Below, piece after piece: positions 8,801 to 15,789 of a stretch of DNA of 46,989 nucleotides. The first letter of the stretch is position 1, and the number at the start of each line of letters is the position of its first letter. The notes under the pieces are model-generated. The model did not search any database, had not been told where the DNA came from, and saw only the letters and a program-made list of their open reading frames with translations. The stretch is from Acidimicrobium ferrooxidans DSM 10331 (GTDB taxonomy: Bacteria; Actinomycetota; Acidimicrobiia; Acidimicrobiales; Ilumatobacteraceae), in NCBI GenBank assembly GCA_945900735.1, contig CAMDJX010000004.1:1-46989 (forward strand), given 5' to 3'. Made by a program: the position numbers and the translations under genes.

Positions 8801-9006
8801 GTGCCCGCGAAAATAACGTCGTCCATCTTTTGGCTTCGCACCGAACTTGGTGCCTGGGCGCCAAGCACCCACGCAATGGCATCCACCACGTTGGATTTGC
8901 CCGAACCGTTTGGCCCCACCACAACGGTGACACCTGGTTCGAGCTCCATCACCGTGGTATCTGCAAAGGACTTGAAGCCCTTGAGGGTTAGCGATTTAAG
9001 GAACAC
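5809..9006 (-). CDS. smc: Chromosome segregation protein SMC
   Basis: SMC forms the ATPase ring of bacterial condensin with ScpA and ScpB. The N terminus reads MFLKSLTLKGFKSFADTTV then VVVGPNGSGKSNVVDAI (Walker A). Long coiled coils flank a hinge region near the middle (around GSLSELIEIDAERRVAVQVA). The C-terminal head has the LSGGERSLVALAFLFAVF signature and VMDEVEAALDDVN (Walker B). At 1065 residues it is about 100 shorter than the usual 1150-1200, apparently in the coiled coils, as both heads and the hinge look intact. The start is GTG at 9006. It is followed by ftsY after 12 bases. Confidence 0.96.
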   Translation of the reverse strand: MFLKSLTLKGFKSFADTTVMELEPGVTVVVGPNGSGKSNVVDAIAWVLGAQAPSSVRSQKMDDVIFAGTAKRPALGRAEVMLTIDNSAGLLPIEFTEVTVSRILFRSGESEYAINGVECRLLDVQELLSDAGVGRQQHVIISQGQIDAVLNARPEDRRGIIEEAAGVLKHRKRKEKAERRLEATEGNLMRAQDLLREVRRNLRPLERQADAARRHGALITEMRSLQMFLAGREIQGFTSRLKNLATDKLAGEEAERGLRAKLSALDTTVMAAEAQLSARGDSGVNDELVRIEQLRGRARGLLAVLAERHRSTERDRGQLMDSGVIATLEADAAQLRNELGTVSEQIAAVAAVDAEGTLAGDHVSTLEEARRATQKVGELTARGRGLNEDIDRLRNVVEADGRNEGELAQRLSEADTARASAEAALDAAMALFGTAQSDANISAARAEALQMAMDANRSSATVLRDVEGAIGSLSELIEIDAERRVAVQVALGDALSAMVARNVDAARRALQELRQSGRVGAVLALNAITTVPSTPTINNGSSLRTNVRAKAGEHETQVNRLLDVLLSRVVFVQSWADAVDAALAHPEAVVITGEGDKFASSGLRVGASGVTAAALEEAQLRAERAADALKRTQADLQAARTRMSQTRDAHASSLTLLERHRASALQNNQKLSSAYDALRSVQAELQGLLSVLRNDLEVKTAGLQERRQFLESRLADVEARLNADVEARVVAAERRTKVEASLTALNRLTKVAADNARLLDARQAELQEVRRRQSDEVRAISQRLDEARKERTTNEQGLEERRERNRRIEVEEAEVKMRLEGTVEALRRDHSCEPQAAIDTPMPELPENVSPISRVRELERELRLMGPINPLALEEYDELQKRHTFLEEQLEDVKNTRRELIKVIKQVDMEIQTTFASAFSDVSDNFEKLFGMLFPGGQGKLTLTMPNDLLNTGIEVEAKPSGKNVKKLSLLSGGERSLVALAFLFAVFRSRPSPFYVMDEVEAALDDVNLHRFLSLVHEFRQDAQLLIVTHQKRTMEAGDCLLGVTMQPGGSSRVIVERVSKASA

Positions 9007-9060
9007 GTCAATCGGCGAGAATACTTGAAAATACGCCTCCCCAAGGCATTTGAAACTGGC

Positions 9061-9912
9061 CTAGCGCTGGCAAACAGGGCAATAACAGGTGGTTCGTCCA
9101 GCAATAATCGTGCGAGAAATCCGTGCCTTTTTGCAGGTGAGACATTGCAGGCCTGCCCGCCCATACACCCGGTGCTCCAGCTGAAACCAGCCGGTATCGC
9201 CCTCGATGTCTACATATTGCGTGTCTTCAAGCGTGCTGCCCCCAGCCTCGATGGCCTTATTCAGCACATGCGTGATTGCCTCGCACAACCGCGTGCATGT
9301 GGCAAGAGTCAATACGCCAGGAATGCGCCGCGGGCTGAGGCGCGCACGGTGCAAAATTTCGTCGGCATAAATGTTGCCAATGCCCGCAACAACATGTTGG
9401 TCGAGCAACGTTGCTTTCAGGCTTCCACGCTTGCCCTTCAAACGCTCGCGAAGTATTTGCGGCGTCAGCTCGTCTTCAATCGGGTCGATACCAAGCCTGG
9501 CAAGTTCGGGCATTTGCGTTGCGGCCTGCTGCGGGTCGAACACCACCACTTCGCCAAACGTTCGGGGGTCGACAAACCACATCTCGCTTGCGGGCCCGCT
9601 GTCGTCTGCATCCAAGTGCATCACCACATGCGTGTGCGGCGGGCGTGTTGCGCCAGCCTCTGCCACCAACACTCGCCCACTCATGCGCAAATGAATCATC
9701 ATCTGCTCGCCCGAGTCGAGCGAACACAACAAATACTTTCCGCGCCTTCCAACATGCGTGATGCGCACGCCCGACAAGCCGTCGATCAGCGCTTCTTTGC
9801 TGGTACGTCGCACCGTTCGTTCGCAGCCAACTTCAACACGGCCAATGCGTTTTCCAACAACGTGGCGAGCAATGCCTCGCCGAACCGTTTCTACTTCCGG
9901 CAACTCGGGCAT
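9061..9912 (-). CDS. mutM: Formamidopyrimidine-DNA glycosylase
   Basis: MutM (Fpg) removes 8-oxoguanine and formamidopyrimidines from DNA and cuts the abasic site. The protein starts MPELPEVETVRRGIARHVVG, with the catalytic Pro (after Met removal) and Glu. It contains GRRGKYLL with the conserved Lys, HLRMSGRV, DPRTFGEV, GIGNIYADEILHRARLSP and a C-terminal four-cysteine finger CLTCKK...CYCPVCQR. The 283-residue length is normal. It is encoded three bases after rnc in the rnc-mutM-smc order typical of actinobacteria. Confidence 0.97.
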   Translation of the reverse strand: MPELPEVETVRRGIARHVVGKRIGRVEVGCERTVRRTSKEALIDGLSGVRITHVGRRGKYLLCSLDSGEQMMIHLRMSGRVLVAEAGATRPPHTHVVMHLDADDSGPASEMWFVDPRTFGEVVVFDPQQAATQMPELARLGIDPIEDELTPQILRERLKGKRGSLKATLLDQHVVAGIGNIYADEILHRARLSPRRIPGVLTLATCTRLCEAITHVLNKAIEAGGSTLEDTQYVDIEGDTGWFQLEHRVYGRAGLQCLTCKKARISRTIIAGRTTCYCPVCQR

Positions 9913-9915
9913 GTG

Positions 9916-10620
9916 TTATTGAAGCTGTGTGTTGTATTCGCGTTGCAGCGTGTCGCACGCAATTTCGGCAGCGATTTGCTCTGCTGCTTTTTTGGAACGG
10001 CCCTTGCCGCTGCCTAATTCGCGCTCGCCAATAATGACGGTTGCATAAAACATCTTCTCGTGGTCGGGGCCTTCGTCTTCCACCTTGTAGTGCACGTGTT
10101 GGTCTAACAACCTGGAAGCAAGCTCTTGCAACCGTGTCTTTGCATCCAACCTGTCCAGCCCGCCAACCGCGTCTGCAATGCGCGGCGCCATCAACGCACT
10201 GACAACACTGTGCGCAACGGTTGGGCCCGCATCCAAATACACGGCACCAATGACGGCCTCGAATGCATCCGACAAAATCGATGTCTTTTCGTTGCCACCC
10301 GCAGCGGCCTCGCCCTTGCCCAACATGATGCACGAACCAATATCCAAATCAACGGCCATCTCGGCAAGTGCAATGGCGTTCACCACGCTCTTGCGCAAGT
10401 CGGTCAGTTTTCCTTCTGGCAATTCGCTGTGTTGCGTGTACACAATGTCGGCAACTACCCAGCCAACAATTGCGTCACCCAAAAACTCCAGACGCTCGTT
10501 GGACTCGAACCCATCGTGTTCCGAAATCCATGAACGATGGCGCATGGCAGTTTCCAACAACGCTTCGTCGGCAAACGTGTGCCCCACTCGGCGGGCAAGT
10601 GCCTGCAGCCGAAGTTTCAT
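9916..10620 (-). CDS. rnc: Ribonuclease III
   Basis: RNase III cuts double-stranded RNA, including rRNA precursors. The protein has the signature NERLEFLGDAIVGWVVAD with catalytic Glu/Asp, then LPEGKLTDLRKSVVN, KTSILSDAFEAVIGAVYLD (second acidic cluster) and a C-terminal dsRNA-binding domain (DAKTRLQELASRLL ... GSGKGRSKKAAEQIAAE). ATG 10620 gives 234 residues and the normal N terminus MKLRLQALARRVGHTF. This ATG overlaps the plsX stop as ATGA (10617-10620), so translation is coupled. The frame extends upstream to 10662, but that part is inside plsX. Confidence 0.96.
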   Translation of the reverse strand: MKLRLQALARRVGHTFADEALLETAMRHRSWISEHDGFESNERLEFLGDAIVGWVVADIVYTQHSELPEGKLTDLRKSVVNAIALAEMAVDLDIGSCIMLGKGEAAAGGNEKTSILSDAFEAVIGAVYLDAGPTVAHSVVSALMAPRIADAVGGLDRLDAKTRLQELASRLLDQHVHYKVEDEGPDHEKMFYATVIIGERELGSGKGRSKKAAEQIAAEIACDTLQREYNTQLQ

Positions 10621-11582
10621 TGGGTGCTCAGTGCCTCGGATATCAACGAGACCATGTTGCATTCCACCATGTCTTTAGCAACTTTGATGCCATTCAACAT
10701 TGCGCGCGCACTAGACGAACCGTGCGAAATGATGCACACGCCATCGACGCCCAACAAAATTGCGCCACCAGTGGAGTCGGGGTCGAACTTTGCATACAGG
10801 TTCAAAAGAGCCGGCATCAACGCCTCGGTGTGTTCTTTGTATTGCGGCTCGCCAATGGAAGCAAACAGTTCTTTCACAATCATGCGCATGGTGCCCTCAA
10901 GTGTTTTCAGCGCAACGTTGCCCGTGAAACCATCAGTAACCACCACGTCGACATCCGGCGTCATGATGTCGCGGCCTTCTACGTTGCCAATGAAGTTGAT
11001 GCCACTGGCAACACTGAGCAACTCGTACGTCTCTTTGCGCAGCGTGTCGCCTTTGCCTGGCTCTTCGCCAATGGACAACAAACCAACACGCGGCTTGTCA
11101 ATGCCAAAACGTGCGCGCGCATACACGGTGCCCATCAATGCAAACTGCGTCATCCATGCTGCCTCTACTTCGGCGTTTGCACCCGCGTCCAACATCACTG
11201 TTGGCGTGCTGCCAGGCACCGGAATTGGTGTTGCAATTGCTGGGCGCTTCACGCCTTTGATGCGGCCCATGCGCAACAACGCACTCGCCATAGTTGCGCC
11301 GGTGTTGCCGGCAGAAATCATTGCGCTTGCTTTGCCGTCGCGAACCAAGTCGGCACTGACAACAAGCGTGGAATCTTTTTTGTTGCGCACGGAAGACGCT
11401 GGGTCTTCGTGCATGTCAATAAATTCGGTTGCTACATGCAACGGCAGTTCGCCAATGTCTTGCAAATCGGCAGGGCCAACAAGCAATACGGGAATGCCTT
11501 CGGCCGCGGCCTGCTTGGCACCTGCAACTATTTCGGCTGGGGCCTTATCGCCACCAAGCGCATCAACTGCAACGGGCAACAT
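10617..11582 (-). CDS. plsX: Phosphate acyltransferase PlsX
   Basis: PlsX converts acyl-ACP to acyl-phosphate for the PlsX/PlsY route to phosphatidic acid. The 321-residue protein starts LPVAVDALGGDKAPAEIVAG and includes VRDGKASAMISAGNTGATMA, RPAIATPIP, VMLDAGAN, VGLLSIGEEPGKG, FIGNVEGRDI, VVVTDGFTGNVALKTLEG and GAILLGVDGVCIISHGSS, all family landmarks. It follows rpmF after 21 bases, the usual rpmF-plsX arrangement, and is coupled to rnc through an ATGA overlap. Confidence 0.97.
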   Translation of the reverse strand: MLPVAVDALGGDKAPAEIVAGAKQAAAEGIPVLLVGPADLQDIGELPLHVATEFIDMHEDPASSVRNKKDSTLVVSADLVRDGKASAMISAGNTGATMASALLRMGRIKGVKRPAIATPIPVPGSTPTVMLDAGANAEVEAAWMTQFALMGTVYARARFGIDKPRVGLLSIGEEPGKGDTLRKETYELLSVASGINFIGNVEGRDIMTPDVDVVVTDGFTGNVALKTLEGTMRMIVKELFASIGEPQYKEHTEALMPALLNLYAKFDPDSTGGAILLGVDGVCIISHGSSSARAMLNGIKVAKDMVECNMVSLISEALSTQ

Positions 11583-11603
11583 GGTTGAGCCCTTCAGTAA
11601 TTA

Positions 11604-11783
11604 CTAGCCAACGTCGACAGCGACGCGACCCTTGTACCAACCGCAATTGCCGCACACTGTGTGTGGCATCTTGGAGGTGCTGCATCGTGGGCAAACACTG
11701 CGCGCTGGGGTGCCGAGTTTCCAGGCGCCTGCCATGTGGCTGCGGCCCTTCATCTTGGACTTTTTCTTCTTTGGTACTGGCAT
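11604..11783 (-). CDS. rpmF: 50S ribosomal protein L32
   Basis: The reverse strand encodes a 59-residue protein beginning MPVPKKKKSKMKGRSH and continuing with C31-x2-C34 and C44-x2-C47 (CPRCSTSKMPHTVCGNCGWY). This is L32 with an intact four-cysteine zinc ribbon. Some actinobacteria carry a cysteine-free paralogue for zinc shortage, so this should be the zinc-requiring form. It lies between the DUF177 gene and plsX as in most bacteria. The ATG is at 11783 and the TAG at 11604-11606. Confidence 0.95.
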   Translation of the reverse strand: MPVPKKKKSKMKGRSHMAGAWKLGTPARSVCPRCSTSKMPHTVCGNCGWYKGRVAVDVG

Positions 11784-11861
11784 AGCGCACTCGTCTTTCG
11801 CTCGTTAAAACTTGATCGGCGAAACGATCAACAATTCGCCGGCTGTTTAGGATATCGGCTC

Positions 11862-12371
11862 TTAGTCGAGCTCACCCCGTAGTTGGTCGAGAATGGCCCA
11901 CCGCTCATCCGTGCGCTGAGCCTGACACCCGCAGGGTGCCGTGGTCAGGTCGGCCCCGCATTGCGGGCACAGCCCTGGGCAATCTGGCCGACACAAGGGT
12001 GCATCGGCCATAGCCAGCAACAGCGTTTCCCGCGCCATGCCCGTGAGATCCAGTTGTTCGCCCGTCATTGGGTACGCATCTGGGTTGTCCACCACTTGCT
12101 GATACAGCTCGTCCACTTCGGCGGTTGCCACTAGGTGCAACTCGCGCAAACAGCGCCTGCACGCCGTTGCCCACTTGCCGGCAACGGTTCCGTTCACCAC
12201 AATTCCGCCGCTCACACTTTCTAAATGCAAATCAACATCGATCTGGTCGGTGTCGGCAATGCGCGCATCATCAAACGCAAACACGCTCGCGGGAACAATC
12301 AGCTGAATGTCTTTCAGCGTGCCTTGCCGCCGCGTCAGCTCGACAACGTTAACGAGAAGTGGGCTTGCCAT
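11862..12371 (-). CDS. DUF177 (YceD) family protein
   Basis: The 169-residue protein matches the YceD/DUF177 family that nearly always precedes rpmF. In plants and cyanobacteria a family member is needed for 23S rRNA accumulation; a role in ribosome or rRNA maturation is inferred here. Visible features are GIVVNGTVAGKWATACRRCL in the middle and a C-terminal cluster of cysteines, PLCRPDCPGLCPQCGADL followed by CGC, likely to bind zinc. It is separated from rpmF by 78 bases. Confidence 0.88.
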   Translation of the reverse strand: MASPLLVNVVELTRRQGTLKDIQLIVPASVFAFDDARIADTDQIDVDLHLESVSGGIVVNGTVAGKWATACRRCLRELHLVATAEVDELYQQVVDNPDAYPMTGEQLDLTGMARETLLLAMADAPLCRPDCPGLCPQCGADLTTAPCGCQAQRTDERWAILDQLRGELD

Positions 12372-12397
12372 AACTACACCGACCGCTTAAAACCGGT

Positions 12398-12985
12398 TTA
12401 GTACAAATCGGTTTCGGCGTGATCAAAAAACGTCGCGCCGTCAACATCACCGCTAGTGGTGTCAACCTGTGCTGGCACTTCTGGTGCAGCACCAACAATG
12501 CGCAAACGCTCGCGGCCTTGCGCAACCGTGCGTGTCAGCCTGTCGAGCAAGATCTCGAAACTGCCCAAGCGCTGATCCAGGAAGTCTTCGGTTTCGTTCT
12601 TCAAACGACGCGAATCGGCTTCGCCTGCTTCAAGAATTTGGCGTGCACGCAACTCGGCTGCACGCACCACTTCGGTGCGCTGCACCATGCGCTCGGCTTG
12701 CACGCGCGCTGCTTCCACAATCTCGTCGGCTTCGCGCTGCGTCTTGGCCATAAATTCGGCGCGCTCTTTCAACATCCAACGTGCCTGACGAATTTCTTCT
12801 GGCATGCAGGCCTGCGCATCTTGCAACAACGCCACCACGTGGTCGCGATCAATTCGCGGCGTGCTGGACAACGGAACGTTGGGTGCCGATGCAATGGTGT
12901 GGATCACGTCTTCCAAAATGGATTCGGTGTCGCCCAATTCAACTTGTACTGGTTCGTCGATCGTTCCGCTGTCGTCGTAACTCAT
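12398..12985 (-). CDS. Coiled-coil protein of the coaD-DUF177 gap, DivIVA/ATP-synthase-b-like
   Basis: This 195-residue protein has a disordered acidic N terminus, then from about residue 45 a long charged helical stretch (DHVVALLQDAQ...EIRQARWMLKERAEFMAKTQ, READEIVEAARVQAERMVQR) that looks like a coiled coil. Actinobacterial genomes often have such a gene between coaD and DUF177, annotated as cell division initiation or DivIVA-like. It lacks a membrane segment. A scaffold role at the division site or pole is only inferred from that family link. Its start overlaps the coaD stop by four bases (12982-12985). Confidence 0.75.
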   Translation of the reverse strand: MSYDDSGTIDEPVQVELGDTESILEDVIHTIASAPNVPLSSTPRIDRDHVVALLQDAQACMPEEIRQARWMLKERAEFMAKTQREADEIVEAARVQAERMVQRTEVVRAAELRARQILEAGEADSRRLKNETEDFLDQRLGSFEILLDRLTRTVAQGRERLRIVGAAPEVPAQVDTTSGDVDGATFFDHAETDLY

Positions 12986-13479
12986 GACTTTGCTCCCTTG
13001 TTGTGCTTTGCTAGCAACGCCTGCTGCACTGGTGCAGTCACCATTGGTGTCTTGATGGTGCCGCCCGACAGCGTGAACTGGCGAATGTACCTACTACTTA
13101 TATAGGAGTGCTCTGGGCGCGAAAACAGCAGCACGGTCTCTACCCCGCTGGCCGCATGGTTCATTTGCGCCATTTGCTGCTCGATGTCGAAGTCGGCACC
13201 GGAGCGCGCGCTCTTCACAATCAGGCTTGCTTCAATCTTGGCTGCCGCATCCACCGTGAGGCCCACAAACTTCTCGACACACACCTTCTTGCCCAGGTGC
13301 GTTACCGACTGGCGAATGAGCTCGGCTCGTTCGTCTGCCGTAAACATGGAGGAGTCTTTGTCGGGGTTGTGCATCACGCCAATGACTAAGTCGCCAAACA
13401 GCGCCACAGCCTGCTCGACCACGTCGAGGTGCCCCAAATGGAAGGGGTCGAAACTGCCGGGGTAAAACGCAACGGCCAT
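12982..13479 (-). CDS. coaD: Phosphopantetheine adenylyltransferase
   Basis: CoaD adenylates 4'-phosphopantetheine to dephospho-CoA, the penultimate step of coenzyme A synthesis. The protein starts AVAFYPGSFDPFHLGHLDVV with the nucleotidyltransferase GSFDP and HxGH motifs. It continues with VIGVMHNPDKDSSMF, ADERAELIRQSVTHL, SARSGADFDIEQQMAQMN and FSRPEHSYISSRYIRQF. The last segment replaces the usual 'SSSxVKE' with SSRYIRQ, a minor oddity. Length (165) is normal. It follows rsmD by eight bases. Confidence 0.95.
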   Translation of the reverse strand: MAVAFYPGSFDPFHLGHLDVVEQAVALFGDLVIGVMHNPDKDSSMFTADERAELIRQSVTHLGKKVCVEKFVGLTVDAAAKIEASLIVKSARSGADFDIEQQMAQMNHAASGVETVLLFSRPEHSYISSRYIRQFTLSGGTIKTPMVTAPVQQALLAKHNKGAKS

Positions 13480-13487
13480 AACGTCTT

Positions 13488-14018
13488 CTACGCTAACCGC
13501 TGCAGGAACGAGACGTACGCGCGCCCGTAACGCTTCACCCTGGTCACCTCAAAGCCCGCGATAGGTGGGTTTTCCAGCGTCATGTCACGGTCGCTTTCGG
13601 CCACCACCAAGTCGGCATCGATCTGGGCCAGCAACGCATTCCATTTCTTGAACTCGTACGGCGGGTCGGCCAACACCACGGTTGCGTCGCGCACCAACCC
13701 AATGTTCGACATCACATCGCCTCGCACCACTGTCGATCGGTCTTCCAAACCCAACGTTGCAAGGTTGCCGCGCAACACTTCCAACGCGTCACGATCTCGT
13801 TCAATAAACGTGCAGTGTGCTGCCCCGCGCGACAACGCCTCAATGCCAAGCGCACCGCTTCCCGCAAACGCATCCACCATTCGCGCCCCAACAACCACAC
13901 CCAAACTGCCCAACGCATTAAACGTTGCCTCGCGTGCTTTGTCGGTGGTGGGCCTTGTCTTTGTTCCCTCGGGGGCGTCAATTCGCCTGCCTCGCAACTC
14001 GCCCGCTACCACTCGCAT
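13488..14018 (-). CDS. rsmD: 16S rRNA (guanine-966-N2)-methyltransferase RsmD
   Basis: RsmD methylates G966 in 16S rRNA with S-adenosylmethionine. The sequence begins MRVVAGELRGRRIDAPEG and TRPTTDKAREATFNAL, then VVDAFAGSGALGIEALSRGA-like SAM motif I (VDAFAGSGALGIEAL), FIERD, VVRGD and the catalytic LADPPYEF. About 176 residues is normal. ATG 14018 starts the conserved sequence; GTG 14027 is a possible alternative. It is next to coaD as usual, but the gene that normally precedes it (recG) is 1.8 kb away, separated by three inserted genes. Confidence 0.93.
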   Translation of the reverse strand: MRVVAGELRGRRIDAPEGTKTRPTTDKAREATFNALGSLGVVVGARMVDAFAGSGALGIEALSRGAAHCTFIERDRDALEVLRGNLATLGLEDRSTVVRGDVMSNIGLVRDATVVLADPPYEFKKWNALLAQIDADLVVAESDRDMTLENPPIAGFEVTRVKRYGRAYVSFLQRLA

Positions 14019-14274
14019 GGCGTTCACGCTATTGCCAACATCCCTTGTTCAACAGTGGTTGAATGAACGCGTGTATAACGACGACGATCAGGCTTTGTTC
14101 GGCCCAGCCGAGCCACCGTCCGAGTCGATTACCTGCGTGGATTGCGGCGGCACCTGCCACCTGCTCACCCACCCGCCGGAAGACAACCTCTGGCAAGTAG
14201 GCGACGTGGTTGCCTACCGCTGCAGCGACTGCCTCGACCGCTGGGATCTGGTGCTCGCCCCCCTCGGCGAATAG
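14017..14274 (+). CDS. Small zinc-ribbon-like protein, unknown function
   Basis: The protein of up to 85 residues carries ITCVDCGGTCHLLTHPPED and then VGDVVAYRCSDCLDRWDL. Two C-x2-C pairs spaced about 27 residues apart suggest one zinc ribbon. I do not recognise the family. The longest frame starts at ATG 14017, which shares the palindromic CATG with the rsmD start on the other strand; a shorter start at GTG 14071 is at least as likely because it leaves room for a promoter. The codon choice (C or G at most third positions) matches the surrounding core genes, so I take it as real. It reads toward the TetR gene. Confidence 0.6.
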   Translation: MAFTLLPTSLVQQWLNERVYNDDDQALFGPAEPPSESITCVDCGGTCHLLTHPPEDNLWQVGDVVAYRCSDCLDRWDLVLAPLGE

Positions 14275-14322
14275 TTAACAAAGAATTTAACCCTTGAACT
14301 AGCCCAGCGAGATATATCACTC

Positions 14323-14334
14323 TATTATTGTTAT
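14323..14334 (+). promoter_or_regulatory. -10 box for a leaderless TetR transcript
   Basis: TATTAT at 14323-14328 lies six bases before the ATG of the TetR gene, with no Shine-Dalgarno sequence between. A -10 box at that distance would start transcription at or next to the A of the ATG, giving a leaderless mRNA, which is common in actinobacteria. No good -35 lies at 16-18 bases upstream (TTGAAC at 14294 is too far). Confidence 0.5.
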
Positions 14335-14952
14335 ATGGCAGTAAATAACTTTTCTAATGAGCCTGATTCCAAGAGCCGCATTCTGGAAAGCGCCCGCACC
14401 GAAATTCTTAAAAACGGAATCATCGGCATGCGCGTGTCCGACGTGGCCCGGGGCGCCGACACTTCCATCACACTTATCTACCGCTACTTCGTCGACCGCA
14501 ATGGTGTACTTGCCCGCGTATTAGGCGACATGTACGACGAGTTCCGCCTGTCGTTTCAAACCAGAGTAGAAGCTTGGCTTGCAGTAAACGACTTGCTCTC
14601 GCTCGAAGATTTTGCTCGCCTCATGCCAAACCCTGCTGAAGAAACAAAGCATGCGCGCGACTTCCGCGTTCAAGTGCTTGCAACAGCACTCGAGAACCCC
14701 GAGTTGCACGAGCGCATCAAAGCTGTCACCACGACTACCTACCGCTGGATGCGCGACACCATCGAAGCAAACCGCCACAAGCTGCCGGTAGAAGAGCGCG
14801 GCTTCGATGCCCGCTTCATGACCGTCATCATGTTCAACCTGATGTTCGTCTATTACGACTTGGTGGATGAAGACAAGATCTCGGCCGACGACTACCGCGC
14901 AATGCTGGTCAATCAGATCCGCAATTCGGCCCAAAGAACTGTTGCTTCTTAA
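14335..14952 (+). CDS. TetR family transcriptional regulator
   Basis: The N-terminal helix-turn-helix region is visible: SKSRILESARTEILKNGIIG, then MRVSDVARGADTSITLIYRYFVDRNGVLARVL, the TetR DNA-binding pattern with 'IYRYF' in the recognition helix. The remaining 140 or so residues form the helical ligand-binding domain, whose effector cannot be told. Length (205) is typical. The neighbours are a zinc-ribbon gene upstream and a convergent lipoprotein gene six bases downstream. It is part of a three-gene insertion between rsmD and recG, so it may regulate itself or the zinc-ribbon gene, but no operator was identified. Confidence 0.85.
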   Translation: MAVNNFSNEPDSKSRILESARTEILKNGIIGMRVSDVARGADTSITLIYRYFVDRNGVLARVLGDMYDEFRLSFQTRVEAWLAVNDLLSLEDFARLMPNPAEETKHARDFRVQVLATALENPELHERIKAVTTTTYRWMRDTIEANRHKLPVEERGFDARFMTVIMFNLMFVYYDLVDEDKISADDYRAMLVNQIRNSAQRTVAS

Positions 14953-14958
14953 CCCAAC

Positions 14959-15681
14959 CTACTTGCAGTAGTCACTCGTCTTTCCTTGATTTGTGCCGTC
15001 ACGAGAAGGAAGTGATTTCACCGCCACGCTGTCAGCTTGAGGCAATGAGTCAAGCCAACATATTCCGTAAGAATCTGCCGGATACTGAGAATGAGCGCTT
15101 GCCCAAGCAGGATCATTCGATGCTTCATTTTTCTGACGCATGTCGTAAACGCCGAAATCCACAAAGACATTGTTGAGGAATCCAACTTCCGCGGCGATCA
15201 CTTCACCGACCATTACAGGGACGGGTGGGCTTACCGGGTCAGTGCGAGTGTCTTCTTTTATCGGAAATGCATTGACTACCGCCTCAAATTTGGCGGTCAA
15301 TTTTCTTAAATGATCGAATCGGAACGAAACTCCACAATCTCCTTCAAACTCAAAGAGATACTGAATCTCTCCCATCTCTTTATAACGAACAACACGGGTG
15401 ATTTTGCCACTGAGTGGAATCTTTACCGTTACCGAATTATCGGTTGCATTATCAAAACCAAAACCACCATGCGCTTTATAATTTCCGCCTCGCTCCTGCC
15501 CTGGATAAAGAATCGATGTGACCTGTGATAGGTCAACGGGCGTTTGAAGAAGTGGAGTTGGACATGATGACGATGGAGTGGCACCGCCTGCGCTGTTTTG
15601 TACGTCATCATCACTTAGTCCACCACCACAAGCTGTTAGCAACAAAGAGAGAATTGCGATTGGCAAAATAAGTTTTTTCAC
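14959..15681 (-). CDS. Lipoprotein with an M23 (LytM)-like domain, probably inactive
   Basis: The N terminus MKKLILPIAILSLLLTACGG is a lipoprotein signal with lipobox LTAC (lipid on Cys18). Residues 57-180 resemble the M23 peptidase fold: YPG..., YKAHGGFGFD (about 69-77), PLSGKITRVV, RFDHL (121-125) and FVDFGVYD (173-180). In active M23 enzymes the last element is HxH and the first is HxxxD. Here the HxH position reads F-V-D and the H-to-D spacing is five residues, so zinc binding is likely lost. I infer a cell-surface structural or regulatory LytM-like protein. An AGGAG ribosome site about seven bases before the ATG supports the start. Identification rests on motif pattern only. Confidence 0.6.
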   Translation of the reverse strand: MKKLILPIAILSLLLTACGGGLSDDDVQNSAGGATPSSSCPTPLLQTPVDLSQVTSILYPGQERGGNYKAHGGFGFDNATDNSVTVKIPLSGKITRVVRYKEMGEIQYLFEFEGDCGVSFRFDHLRKLTAKFEAVVNAFPIKEDTRTDPVSPPVPVMVGEVIAAEVGFLNNVFVDFGVYDMRQKNEASNDPAWASAHSQYPADSYGICWLDSLPQADSVAVKSLPSRDGTNQGKTSDYCK

Positions 15682-15789
15682 TGAAAACTCCTAAGTAGTT
15701 AATGAGGAACGTTTTTTACAAATAGCACCTGGACTCGCCTCATTTCCTCCACATTAACCTCGTCGAAATCACTCAAACCACTACGAGCG

